Assembly (NCBI GenBank): GCA_002007465.1
Contig: LNAC01000861.1
Span: 520,458 to 584,457 of the forward strand
Length of the DNA: 64,000 nucleotides
Direction of reading: 5' to 3'
Source of the DNA: Ailurus styani
Taxonomy: Eukaryota > Chordata > Mammalia > Carnivora > Ailuridae
Below the pieces are notes generated by a model. The model was not told the DNA's origin and searched no databases. It worked only from the letters and a program-made list of their open reading frames with translations. Both the position numbers and the translations under genes were made by a program. Positions 48,311 through 59,589 of this stretch are shown here, one piece after another (the first letter of the stretch is position 1; each line of letters opens with the position of its first letter).

Positions 48311-48517
48311 GAGATGCGACTAAAAGATAAACTTGCTTATTAGCAGGTAAGTGAAATCATATGGCTCATGGTCCATGTACAGATCATATATACACATGTT
48401 TTCCAGAAGTAAATTTGGAAAGTCTTAAGCTTATTCTATTCATGGCACCAATCCTTAAAAATCTTAAGAAATATTTTTAGATTTCCTCTTTGGAATTTAG
48501 AGCCTATAGGAAACTAT

Positions 48518-48885
48518 ATTTAGGACCTATTTATTGAGCACCTTCTAAGTCCCAATCACTAAGATGGGAGAAAATAAAAATAGGTGAAAATTCCATAATG
48601 CAAGTCCCGCTCTTTGGTAATTTAAAATCTGGTTGGGACACCTGGGTGGCTCAGTTGGTTAGGAGACCACCTTTGGCTCAGATCATGATCCCAGAGTCCC
48701 AGGATCAAGTCTGGAGGTGGTGTCCCTCATCAGGCTCCCCTCTCAGCAGGGAGTCTGCTTCTCCTCTGACCCTCTCTCCTCTCATGCTTTCTCTCACTCT
48801 CTCTCTAAAATAAATAAATAAAATATTTAAAAAAAATCTGGCTGGGAGAGTAGGATATTTTCAGGTCTACCTCAATACAAGGCAG
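48518..48885 (-). mobile_element. L2 fragment split by a CAN-SINE
   Basis: 48518-48638 ('ttattgagcaccttctaagt', 'ggtaatttaaaatctggttg') and 48848-48885 are consecutive antisense L2 3' sequence interrupted by the SINE at 48639-48832. Confidence 0.55.
48624..48847 (+). mobile_element. CAN-SINE nested in L2, 15-bp TSD
   Basis: Body 48639-48832. TSD aaaatctggttggga / aaaatctggctggga (48624-48638 / 48833-48847), one mismatch. Older subfamily head. Confidence 0.94.
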
Positions 48886-49143
48886 TCTAGCAGTGCACAG
48901 GCACCATGAGGGGCAATTTACTACGCATTGCATGTGAGAGAACTGAAGGCTACTCTGTAATTAAATTTGGCTGACTGAAGAATTTCAGCTTTAATTTATT
49001 CTAAATTTTTTCTCTTGAAAACATATTTCAATAATGTGCAGAATGAGTCTCTTACCTGTATCTGGAAGTATAGGTATCAATATACAAGTGGAAGGAGTCA
49101 AGGAAAGCTGATCTTTTCTCTCAGTCCAACAATGAACAGACAT

Positions 49144-49146
<3 letters not shown>
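48886..49146. other. No feature recognised
   Basis: Unique-looking. Confidence 0.4.

Positions 49147-49182
<36 letters not shown>
49147..49182. repeat. (GT)n microsatellite
   Basis: About 18 pure GT units. Confidence 0.95.
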
Positions 49183-49184
<2 letters not shown>

Positions 49185-49510
49185 AAAAAGCAAAAACAAT
49201 AAACTCCACACAAATTGATGACAATGAAGTTATTTTAGCAGGACTAAGGGATCACCCTGTTTTACCTATGATATCTGGGCTAAACTAAGGAGTTTACCTC
49301 ATTATGCTGTGGTAAATCTGGCCAAAATTGGATTGAATTCCTACTTTACTGATCAAATTTGGATTGCATCTTTTGAGGAGAAGTTTTCTTTTTTTAGAAA
49401 TAAGCAAAATCATCCAGACCTATCATAATTGATAATTTTCAAAATATCCTCTTTAGAAGCTCCAATGACAGGTTTTTTTCAAGAAAGAAATACAAAACGT
49501 GTACTTACCT

Positions 49511-49573
49511 AATAACACATTTGGGGTTTGTTTGGTTTAGTTTGGTTTGTTTGTTCTTCAATAACACATTTGG
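49511..49573 (-). mobile_element. A-tail-only insertion (minus) with perfect 14-bp TSD
   Basis: The direct repeat aataacacatttgg is exact at 49511-49524 and 49560-49573. The 35-nt insert between them is G/T only in its first part ('ggtttgtttggtttagtttg'). Its complement is an A-rich tail (caaac/aaaccaa), with no element body. Confidence 0.6.
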
Positions 49574-51048
49574 AATGAATGACCAAGTAGCTTTCAAGGT
49601 GGCCCTGGGAAAGAAACAACATGTCTGTGTCAGTATATCAGACATGCTGTGATGTCCGGTCCTCACTCTGAAACAGCAAAATCTTCCAGTTGTTGCCGGC
49701 CAAATTAAGGAGAATTTATTTTTGCCATTAAGTAAAATCTTCTGTCAGGGTTTTCTTTACCACGTGATGAGCATAAGATTTGCTTTAGTTCAGAGACCTT
49801 GTTATTTGACCTTTGTATTACCTACAGTGCCCGTCGAGCAATTGTTGGCTCAATATTTCCCTTTGCTTTAGTTAACCCAGTTCCATAAATGTATGTATGC
49901 TTATGGCCAAGAAAATAGAGACATTTAGTAATTATCTGTTTGCCAGTTTATACAGAAATCCATTGCAAATAATTCAATAATTCAGGCATGGAAGTGGAGT
50001 TCTGGGACTGAACGGTTCAACTGGACTATCACAAGCTATGTATAACCACGAGATTTTCCTTTTTGTTTAGTGCTGTAAATCAGCGGCAAAATGAAAAGGG
50101 TTCCTAGGTATAGTGTAGATAAAAAGAAGGACACAAAAAGCAATTTTGCTTCTGCGTTTTTCCTCTCAAGGCTTTAAAAATTCTGATTATTAATCTGCTG
50201 TGGGAAGTTTTCTATCTGTGCTTCTATTCCAGGAGACTTGCTCTTTCTAAATCTAACCTTTCAATAGATAAATAAATATTCTAGAGCCTGGGAAATCAAC
50301 AAAACCAAAAAAAAAAAAACCCCAAAAACAAAAACCCACAACCCCACACCACTGGTGTTCCCCCATAGACACCAGAAAACAGATGTCAATAGCATATTAC
50401 AGGACAGAAATTGTTCAGGCACTGCACTCTGTGTTGTCAAGCCACCCACATGCACAATGCCCAGGGCAAGGAGAAAAAGCAACATTTTATTGATGACTTC
50501 CAAGGTGCATTGTTGTAAAGATTTGCAGATGTATCTCAAGAATGCCAAGTTCATTGTTGGCCCCAGAGAGGAATGAAAGGTAACCTGTGGTGGGGTGGGA
50601 GAAATTGTTGGAAAAATAATGTAGCATCAGCGTTTCTACCTCTCTGGCCATTAACTCAGATAAGAACTAAACCAAATATGAATTAAATCCCTTCTCCTTG
50701 TCTTTTCTTACTTTCCATACCCACCCCTTCTTCATTATGAAACTCCTAGCTACATGCTCTTCTCCCTCTGCCTTCGCTCCTTTACCCAAATCCTTCATCC
50801 TCACAGCCTTCTTATGGATGCTGAGGCCACAAATATGGACAGGAAGCAGGTTAGGCTCTCACACTTCCTTTCTCTGGCCAGCCTATTGGCAGAAGGAGGT
50901 GATGATACTCTCATAGGTCTAAATGGTGAGGAGGAGAGGCATCACCCTGGTAGAGGAGAGAGAAGGAAAGATATGTACTTTACTAAGCTCCAAAATAAAA
51001 CTTATTTTGTATAGCCATGGATTTGCAGTAATTTGACAACTTTTTACA
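49574..51048. other. No feature recognised
   Basis: Unique-looking. An A-rich interrupted tract lies at 50308-50338. The ORF pair at 50261-50576 on opposite strands is unrecognised. Confidence 0.4.
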
Positions 51049-51326
51049 CTATTACTAAAATTATTTAATTAAATTTATTTATTTATTTATTTATTTAAAG
51101 ATTTTATTTATTTACTTATTTTAGAGAGAAAGAGAAACAGGATGTATGTGCACACGCATGCAACTGGGGGAGGGAGAGAGAATCTGGAGCAGATTCCAAC
51201 CTAAGCATGTTGCCTGACATGGAGCTCAACCCCACAATCCTGAGATCATGACCTGAGCTGAAACCAAGAGTCAGATGTTTAACCAACTGAGCCACCCAGG
51301 TGCCCCTACTATTACTATAATTATTT
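51049..51326 (-). mobile_element. CAN-SINE, minus strand, 18-bp TSD
   Basis: Body 51067-51308 with a long (TTTA)n tail complement. TSD ctattactaaaattattt / ctattactataattattt (51049-51066 / 51309-51326), one mismatch. Confidence 0.95.
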
Positions 51327-51387
51327 TACTAAAAATTTTTAAAAGTTAGTCATGATCTGAAACTGATTGATTACCCCTTTTGATATG

Positions 51388-51392
<5 letters not shown>

Positions 51393-51432
<40 letters not shown>

Positions 51433-51446
51433 ACACACACACACAC
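51393..51446. repeat. (AC)n microsatellite
   Basis: About 27 units with one 'ag' interruption near 51428. Confidence 0.95.
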
Positions 51447-52497
51447 CCCAGAATAAAGCAAAGAATTGAGTCTCTTGATTCTGGTTAATAGATCTGAATA
51501 TTGTTCAAGTAGCACTATGCTAATCAAATGAATCAAAAAAAGTGGGCCATTTTCCTGAGGGTAAGTTCTTCTTGAAATTTTGGCTTACTGGATTGTAGGA
51601 TGTTCTCATTATCTTCTAGTGTCCATGGAGTTGTATAATCAAAAGATCATCTTGACCAACCACTCATCCAATGTGTGAGTTTTCCTTCAATAATGTCTTC
51701 CAGCTTCTGGTTGAAGTATCTAAAGGGATTTAGAACTTACTGTCTTTCATTGCATCTTGGGTGGCTGCAAACACAATCTCATTCCTTCTAGGGACATGAA
51801 ATCTCTCACCTGTAAGTTCCATACATTGGTCCCATATTAGTCTTTGCCACCATGTAGATTGGTTTTTCAACAGGGGAAAATTTTGATGAATGTTATAGAT
51901 GGACAAAGTTACTGCTTATTTATATAATTCAGAAGGAGATATTAAAAAGCAATCCATGTGCAACTTTATTTGTGTTTTTTTGTGCTATTATATTCTGAAG
52001 TAATTTTGTGTTACAGACATACAGCAAGGCCACACACGTGGGTATAGAATAAGGTTTCCCCAAAAGTAAGTGGATAGCCAGACTGTCAACATTCCTGAAA
52101 TGAATCAGAGCTTGGAAAAAAGATTTATGACACAGAAGAGAAGGAGGACTCTTTATTTTCTCTAGCCCTGACCCCATTGAGACTAGTCTGCTAGAAATAC
52201 AGACAAGCTTAAGTGTACTTCTAGGTAGTGGGGAGCTCTGCAACAAAGCACCCCTCTAGTTTGGTAAGGAGGTTGCCCTGTAGCCATTTAGAAAAGCCCT
52301 CTGTTACAGACACAGAGGGATGAGCTTCTGAGTCCTAAGAACAGCCACCTCTCGTAGGCAGTTGAAAGCTTTTCCCAAATTAGAATCGTCTTTAATCTTC
52401 AAATATCCTTACTATCTTGATAAATATGCAATCTGGGCTTAGCTAGGCTGAAAGTTGGACTCCCAAGGCCAGTATATTAAAGGCAGAAACCTTTAAA
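51447..52497. other. No feature recognised
   Basis: Unique-looking. The minus ORF of 105 codons at 51929-52246 has no domain. Confidence 0.4.
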
Positions 52498-52725
52498 GCA
52501 GTGGTTCTTAGCCAACACAAGCCATTCTCATCCCTCCAGGATGGGGGCAGGCATTTGGTAATGTGTGAAGACATTATTATTGTACAGCCAGGGGTGCCCT
52601 TAGATCCAGTGGGTAAAGGCCAGTGATGGTGTTAAACATACCGTGATGTACAGGGAAGCCCCCTCAAAACAAAGAATTTGCTGGCTGCAAATGTCATTAG
52701 AGGTAAGGCTCAGAAACCTTGCTCC
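52498..52725 (+). mobile_element. hAT-type MER DNA transposon
   Basis: Opens 'cagtggttcttagccaacac', then 'gcatttggtaatgtgtgaag', 'acattattattgtacagcca', 'tagatccagtgggtaaaggc', 'ccccctcaaaacaaagaatt' and ends near 'aaggctcagaaacct'. The cagtggttct terminus and layout match an old non-autonomous hAT-Charlie family. Name not assigned. The minus ORF at 52600-52938 overlaps it. Confidence 0.65.
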
Positions 52726-55080
52726 GAGGTTATGCCTGCTGCCCCAGACCTGTAGAAGGTGCAGATCATGGCCCACCTGGAACCAAGAAAAGTGAGTGGC
52801 AGAGGTGGTGATAAGGACCATATCAGAAGTACATGTGTGACACTCACTGTGGACACAGTGGAGTCTCCTGTAGTGGAGGGGGAAAACCTGAAAGGGAGAC
52901 TGAGGTATTTTTGTCACTCTGGTGGCCCTGAGAAACACTGAATTTCACCAGTTAGCCTCTCTAGATGGAAGATCCATTTTGATTCCATGGATCCTTGATT
53001 GCTCTGAAGCAGGCAGTTTTGATTTGTCATTGCCTTAGACCTTGATCTGCTGCAGCTTTTAAGCCAAAAAGTCAGTACCTCATTGTCTAGAGCCTAGCTG
53101 TTGCCTTTGAGCTGAGCATGTGAAATACCAGAACTTTTGCCATGCTTTAGCATATGGCCTTATGGTGTGTAGTGAGAATGTTTAGCCTTCCCTTCCTCAC
53201 CCTTATCTGGGTATCAGTTTAACATTTGTTGGGATATTTAATCCTCTCATCTGAAATATCTGATTCTTGGGCTGATTTCCCGTTTTGCTGAGTCTTTGAT
53301 TCCAACTCAGTATATATGTCTATATATTTTCTGTTATCTTGGCACAAGAGATATTTGCTTGGATGGAATCACAACGGCAGTAGCTTTCTTTAGCGTTCTA
53401 AGATTGATTCGGAAGTATTACTGCACCACTTAGCACGTTCACATCATTTCTGCATATTGCATTATAGTTGCTGATTTCTTTGTTCACAGGACTATGCCCA
53501 TTGCAAACTAAAATGCAATAAATATCATTACGACATGTATTGTGTTTAGGATATATTTTTGCTACAGCACAAAGTGTCAAAAACCATTTTCTTTGTCTCT
53601 AAAACAGATGCCTTTTTATAATCATATAAGTATTTATAATCATATAGTATTTATATTCTAAGTATGCCATCCTTTGTAATTTTCAGTGTTCTTGAATAAC
53701 TACCCCACTTAATTTGAACAGTTGGCCTGTGTTCTTCATAACAATGATTATGATTCTGTAAACATTGTTATTTACTTTTTGAAATCCCTAGGGTTGCAGA
53801 ACTTTATCACTCAATAGAATGGACTGTCCACTGCATATCTGGGATTTAGAAGAAGGTTTTAGATGTAAATGGTGTATAGGACCCACAGTTGTTTGAATTT
53901 GGGAAAATTACAATCTAGATTGAAACCAAACCCAGATTCCTCATTTCCTCACATCCATGACTGCTGCGTAATGATCTTTCTGCAACTTTTTGGGATAAGA
54001 TCCACCTGTGATTCAGTTTTTCCAATCATGACCTCTGAAAGTTCTTCCTGAAAAACAGGGAGAATGACATGCTGAGTGTGTTATCCTTCTCAAGCCTTAC
54101 AAAGTCGCCCTAAGGACTCTTTAATTAAGGGTCAGTAACCCATGAATCCCCCCTCCTTCCAGCCTAGCCTGTTGATTTGGTCTGCTTAGAGCTCTATGAT
54201 GAAATTTGAAGCAGAAGAAACAAAGACAATACAGAAGAGTGGTTTATTAGGGATGTATTATATTCTATGCTAATGTCAATATAAATGCAAAATAAAAAGC
54301 CTTGGAAAGACTTCGTTGTTCTTCAAAATTTCATTAATCCAGGCACAAATAACAGAGGGCTGGTCCATCTCCCGCCCCACCTCCTTCCCCCCACCTTCAG
54401 TCATTGTTCAATTTTAAATAGTTTTAATGGTCCTGGAAGTATTCATGAATTCTGCTTGCTTCACTCTCCTAATCATGTTGTCGGCTTAAAATTCACATTT
54501 AATTAACCTCTTCACCCAAGGCATAAATCAATAATAAAGCTCCAAATACTTACCATACCAATAGTGATTTCCATTTGGAGGGAAACTGTTGAAAATTAGA
54601 CATTAGAACGCCTGAAGAAAAGCAGAAAATCGGTGGTGTGGAGTTAAAAAGAGCGAACATGTAAACTGTGATAATGAAAGCCCTGGGTTTGAAAGGGAAT
54701 ATCCATTTATTCTGATTTCAGGGACAAATAGGTGTTTAGGGATTGGGTTCCAAAAATAATGTTTTGTCTAGAAACATTAGTGCCAATCTCACATACTGTT
54801 AGATGAGTGAGGTAGCACGCAAATTCTTAGAACAGAAAATGATAAAAGAAGAGGTGTTGCTTAGGGAAAGGAGAAAAGGCTTGACAAACACAATTCAAAA
54901 TCTGGCACCAACATTTTAGCTATGTGAACTTCATAGTATATTTGCACATCTCTATGAATCAGTTTCCTTGTGAAATGGAAATATTGTCATCTACCTCCTT
55001 GAATTATCCTAAGCATTAAGCCTAAAAATATTAAACAGATGGAGGAGGGATTCCACATGTGTATAATGGTGAGCACGCAC

Positions 55081-55084
<4 letters not shown>
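52726..55084. other. Mostly unique; short tandem at 53615-53653
   Basis: An imperfect tandem (tttataatcatata, twice) lies at 53615-53653. 54440-54560 has dense 'ttaattaacc', 'aataataaag' and similar AT motifs that could be a conserved non-coding element. No gene seen. Confidence 0.35.

Positions 55085-55119
<35 letters not shown>
55085..55119. repeat. (AC)n microsatellite
   Basis: About 17 AC units. Confidence 0.95.
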
Positions 55120-55121
<2 letters not shown>

Positions 55122-56879
55122 CCTACAATATAGCAGAGAGAGTCTGACCTTCTAATACTAATGATTATTGATTGAAAAGAAGGAGCATTGGAACCCAAAC
55201 CAAGACAACCAGTTTTCTTTGCTGGAATTTTTAACTGAGAAGAGTTAGTTTCAGCCTCTCTCCACTAAGGATGCTATTAAATGCAAGGCAAGGAGCCATG
55301 TTTCCTGACATGAAGTGAAAGTGGTATATAGGAGGTATAGATCAAAAACAGGCACATACTACTATTGCAGAAAGGAACGTGGAGAACAGAGAATGTCAAG
55401 TGGTAAAACTTTGTTTTCTAGATCACTCTGGGGTGACTGGAAAAATACTACATTAGCCTATTATTGTAGACCATGATTTTCTTCATCCAGAGACATTTAA
55501 TATCAATGACCCACTTACAAGTGATAGAGCAGATTTATAAAATTAGGTTCTAAGCAGGACAATAGAAAATTACATGGTGATGATCATAACTCCTTTGATC
55601 TGGACACATATTTCTATGAAGGCCTTTTTTTGAACACCACATTAAAATATAATCTCCTTGATAAATCATCCTGCACAGAACTTTTCTAAAATTTTTAAAG
55701 GCTCTGAGATAGTTTTACATAAACTGCTATTAAACCAGACCTCCTATGTCTCACCCCCCTCTTCCATGTGCACTAAACAATTGATTTAATTGAGCCTAAA
55801 TGCTGGAGTTGATATTAACCAGTAAAATTTTGACTTCCCATTTTTATTATAATAGGATATCCTTGAATACTTATTCTATTGTTCAACTTCTTAGCTATTC
55901 CCCTCAAATTTATATAATTTGCACATTAAGTGACCATGATCTTTTATGTCCTTCACTCTATTTAAAAAGTTATCAAGAGTAAGAATGATTTCAGACTTGA
56001 GTAAATAATAACGACCAGACTTATCCTCACATCCTTACACCTTAAACAACTAGAAAACTAGGGGGAAAAATGTGTGAAACGATGGTTGTCAGGGCTTAAA
56101 GAATATTCAGTTCACAACTGTGGTTTCTGAGAGAAGAGAAACAAATGGGATAAACTTTAAGATCACCCCAAATTACTGCCTAGATTAAGTTTTGAGGTTA
56201 CAACATAAGGAAGGGACACCTGGTTGAAACCCAATGACCCTCTTGAGTTGAAGAGATTGAGATCACACTGAAGAGCAAAAGAGCCCAAAAATGTGTGAAA
56301 CACATCTGCAGAAAAGAGGGACTCCAACAGAGAGAAGTCCAGGGATGTGTATAGGTAGGAAGTTCCTTCCCATCCTTGGCATATATGGGCAGTATCTATG
56401 CAAGGTCATGGAAAGAACCATAGAAAGTAGTAAGACAAATAATTCTCAAGCTCACATAAGACTAAGAATCTTTTATAATCCAACCAGACAGATGAAATTA
56501 TTTCTTAATACACAGGGCTTCAGTTAATGTCCTGAGAGGATATTACCTTAGAGATGGAAATAAATTAGCCTAAGACTAAAGACTAAACTGGATCCACTCT
56601 AACACACCTTAAAGACAAAGCTTGAAATGATCAAACTGATACCAATACATTAACTGCATGTCTGGAAAAAGTACAATACCATTTAAAGGAAGAAAACAAA
56701 GTCCAGAACCCAAAAATATACAAGTCACAATGACTATTTAGGTTCCACATCCAATTCCACCATGGGGGTGGGGGAAGAAAATGAGAGGTTCCCACACCAG
56801 AAAAGGAGTCTCCAGGTAGCACTTGGATGTCCTAGAGTTCAGCTGAATTGTGACACTATCTACTCTGATATAGCATCAG
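55120..56879. other. No feature recognised
   Basis: Unique-looking AT-rich sequence. Short ORFs only (60-78 codons). Confidence 0.4.
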
Positions 56880-57925
56880 ATTCCACAAGGTAAGGGCTCA
56901 TTCTCAAAAAACTGCCCTCCACTTCAGATGCCAGTCATAAGTCCAGGTTGTTACCTGTATTTCTGACCAACTAGTTAAATCAAAGGGCTCCATAACCCCC
57001 TTCTTGGGCTCAATTAATTTGCTATAGCAACTCATGAAGTTCAGGAAACCTGTTTACTCTGCAGATTACAGGTTTATTACAAAGGATATTAAAGGACACA
57101 AGTCAACAGCCATATGAGGAGACACACAGGTCAAGCTTCTGTCCTTGTGGAGTTTGGGGCCCACCTTGGCAGAACATGAAAGTATTCTGGTTCCCTGATC
57201 TTGAAGTTCTCTGAACACCCACCCCTTCCTTTGTTTAAATGGAGGCTTCATTACATAGGCATGATTGATTAAATCATTAACCACTGATGATTGATTTAAC
57301 CCTGAAAATCAGGGGTTGGGGCTAAAAGTTCCAATCCTCTATTCATGGTTGGTTTCCCTGGCAACCAGCCCCCATCCTTAGGTGATTTCAAAAGTGATTT
57401 CATTAACATAAACCCAGTTATGATGGAAAGGGGCTTATTATAAATAACACCTATTTCAACTTTATGATTCTGAAACCTGATTCTGAAGACTGATCCTGAA
57501 ACGATTTCAGGAGCTGAAGACAAGAGACCAAATTTATAATAAAAAAGATTCTCCCATTGCTTAAGAAATTCCAAAGGTTCGGGGCACCTGGGTGACTCAG
57601 TCGGTTAGGTATCTGCCTTTGGTCCAGGTCATGGTTTCGGGGTCCTGGGATGGAGCCCCACATTGAGCTCCCCACTTGGTGGGGAGCCTGCTTCTCTCTC
57701 TCCTTCTGCCTGCCCCTCTGCTACTTGTGTGCTCTCTCTCTTTCTCTCTCTGTCAAATAAATAAATAAAATATTAAAAAAAAAAAAGAAGAAGAAAGAAA
57801 AAAATTCCGAAGATTTGGGAGCTGTTAGCCAGGAACTGTGAATGAAGACCAAACATACATACTTCTCATAAATCATCTGAATAACCAAATACATATTTCT
57901 TATAAATCATAATATTATATTGATA
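56880..57925 (-). mobile_element. Old LTR-type repeat split by a CAN-SINE
   Basis: 'ggtttattacaaaggatatt', 'ggaggcttcattacataggc', 'atgattgattaaatcattaa', 'ggttggtttccctggcaacc' and, after the SINE, 'gccaggaactgtgaatgaag', 'accaaacata' and 'atttcttataaatcata' form one continuous repeat that I know as a widespread mammalian LTR-type element but cannot name. The antisense polyadenylation signal suggests minus orientation. Confidence 0.55.
57566..57816 (+). mobile_element. CAN-SINE nested in LTR-type repeat
   Basis: Body about 57582-57801, with an A12 run and then (AAG)n tail. Candidate TSD aaattccaaaggttc / aaattccgaagattt, imperfect. The host repeat resumes directly after it. Confidence 0.93.
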
Positions 57926-57999
57926 GCCAATTGAAAATTACCAGGTGCTCCAACAAGTAGAAAAATAGGATACTGTAGAAAAACATCAATCTATATAAA

Positions 58000-59090
58000 C
58001 TGACTCAGAAATGGCAATGATGATAAATTTAGTAGATACAGATATTAAAACAGCAATCATAAGTATGCTCAATATGCTCAAGAATGGAGCATGTGGATAT
58101 TACTGGGAGAGATGCAAATGACACAAAAAAGACCCAAATGAAACACAATATTTGAAATACAATATTTGAAATGGAAACACTGGGTAGGATTAATAGTAGA
58201 TCATATAATTGATGACTTTAAGGCCAGATTAGTTGATACAAAAGAACAGATGGGTAAACCCAAAGACAGAAATAAAAATTGTATAAAACAGAGCATCAAG
58301 AAAAAAGAAAAGAACAATAAACAAAGAAGGCGTCAATGACTCGTAGGACAATACCATACAATCTAACATAAGTGTAATGTGATTTCCAGAAAGGGGGAAG
58401 TAAAAACATTTGTAAATATGAATGTTGAAAATAGCCCAAATTTGAATTAAAAAAAACAAAAACCTGTAAACTCATAGATCCAAGGAGCTTTACAAATTCC
58501 CCGAGGAATAAACATAAAAAACAAACCAAACCAAAAAAACCCACCATAATCAAATTGTGGAAAACCAGTGATAAAGAGATAAATATTAAAAATAGAGGAG
58601 AAAAAATATATACAATGTTTAAAAAGCAAGAATGATGACACATTGCTCATAAGAAACTATGCAAACCAGAGACAATGGAGGAACATTTTCAAATACTTAA
58701 AGAAGGAAAAAAAAACCTGTCAACCTAGAGTTTTTCAATCCAGTGAAAATCTTTTCCAAAAATGAAAGTGAAATACTTTCAAATAAAAGCTGAGAAAGGT
58801 CATTCCCAGCAGACTTGCTCTACACAAAATGTTAAAGAAAGCTTCTCAGGCAGAATCACATACACAAAACAATGAATAATGCTGGTAACAGAAATGAGCT
58901 GTGTAAATATATATTTTTCTCATTGTAAAATCCCTTTAAAAGATAATTATCTGCTTAGGGCAAACATAATAAAAATAGACTGGATTTTTAACACTTAGAA
59001 GTAAAATGCTTGACAATAAGACAAAGTATACAAGAAAAGAATATGCTTTTCAAAGTTCTTAGATTATTTGTACAGTGCTACAATATTATT
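58000..59090 (+). mobile_element. L1/HAL1-type fragment, plus strand
   Basis: 'caacctagagtttttcaatc', 'cagtgaaaatcttttccaaa', 'aaaagctgagaaaggtcatt', 'cccagcagacttgctctaca' and 'aatgttaaagaaagcttctc' are landmarks of an L1-related (L1M or HAL1) element in sense. No intact ORF on the plus strand. Confidence 0.55.
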
Positions 59091-59109
59091 TGTAAGTAGG
59101 CTGTGCTTA

Positions 59110-59540
59110 GAGGAAAAATGTTACCTCTACCAACTTAGGTCCAGTGTTTGGGGCCTACAAATTGACAGCAGACAGGTTTAATAGGAGAAAAGACAAGGTT
59201 CACTTACATATACATGTAGGAGCACTGGGATGAAGGTGGACTTTATATGCCAATCTAATAGGGAAATGGAAAGGGGGAGAAAGGAATTCTATGGGAAAAC
59301 AAGTGGGATTTTAGGAAAGACAAATAGAAGGTATGACAGTTTGTGGTAACATTTGTTTATGCAACTTACTGCAGTGTAACTGCTGAATCTCCTACCTGAC
59401 TACCAAGCTCCCTTGGAGAAGGGATTTACCCAACTCAACTCAAATCAACTTTCTGAAGGCTTTGATTTTATTCAAAGAAAGGGAGCCTGAAAAGACTACT
59501 TTTGCATTTGCTATCTTTCAGGTGTGATAAGTTAAAAATA
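59110..59540. repeat. LTR-like repeat, family unassigned
   Basis: 'attgacagcagacaggttta', 'ataggagaaaagacaaggtt' and 'cttacatatacatgtaggag' look like an old LTR sitting between two L1-derived blocks. If so, it may have split one L1 insertion. Confidence 0.35.
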
Positions 59541-59589
59541 TAAATTATGAATCATAAAACAAAAATGAAAAAAAACAACAAAATACTGT

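Noticed and set aside
52600..52938. 112-codon minus ORF
   Set aside because: Half of it is antisense to a hAT-type DNA transposon fragment.
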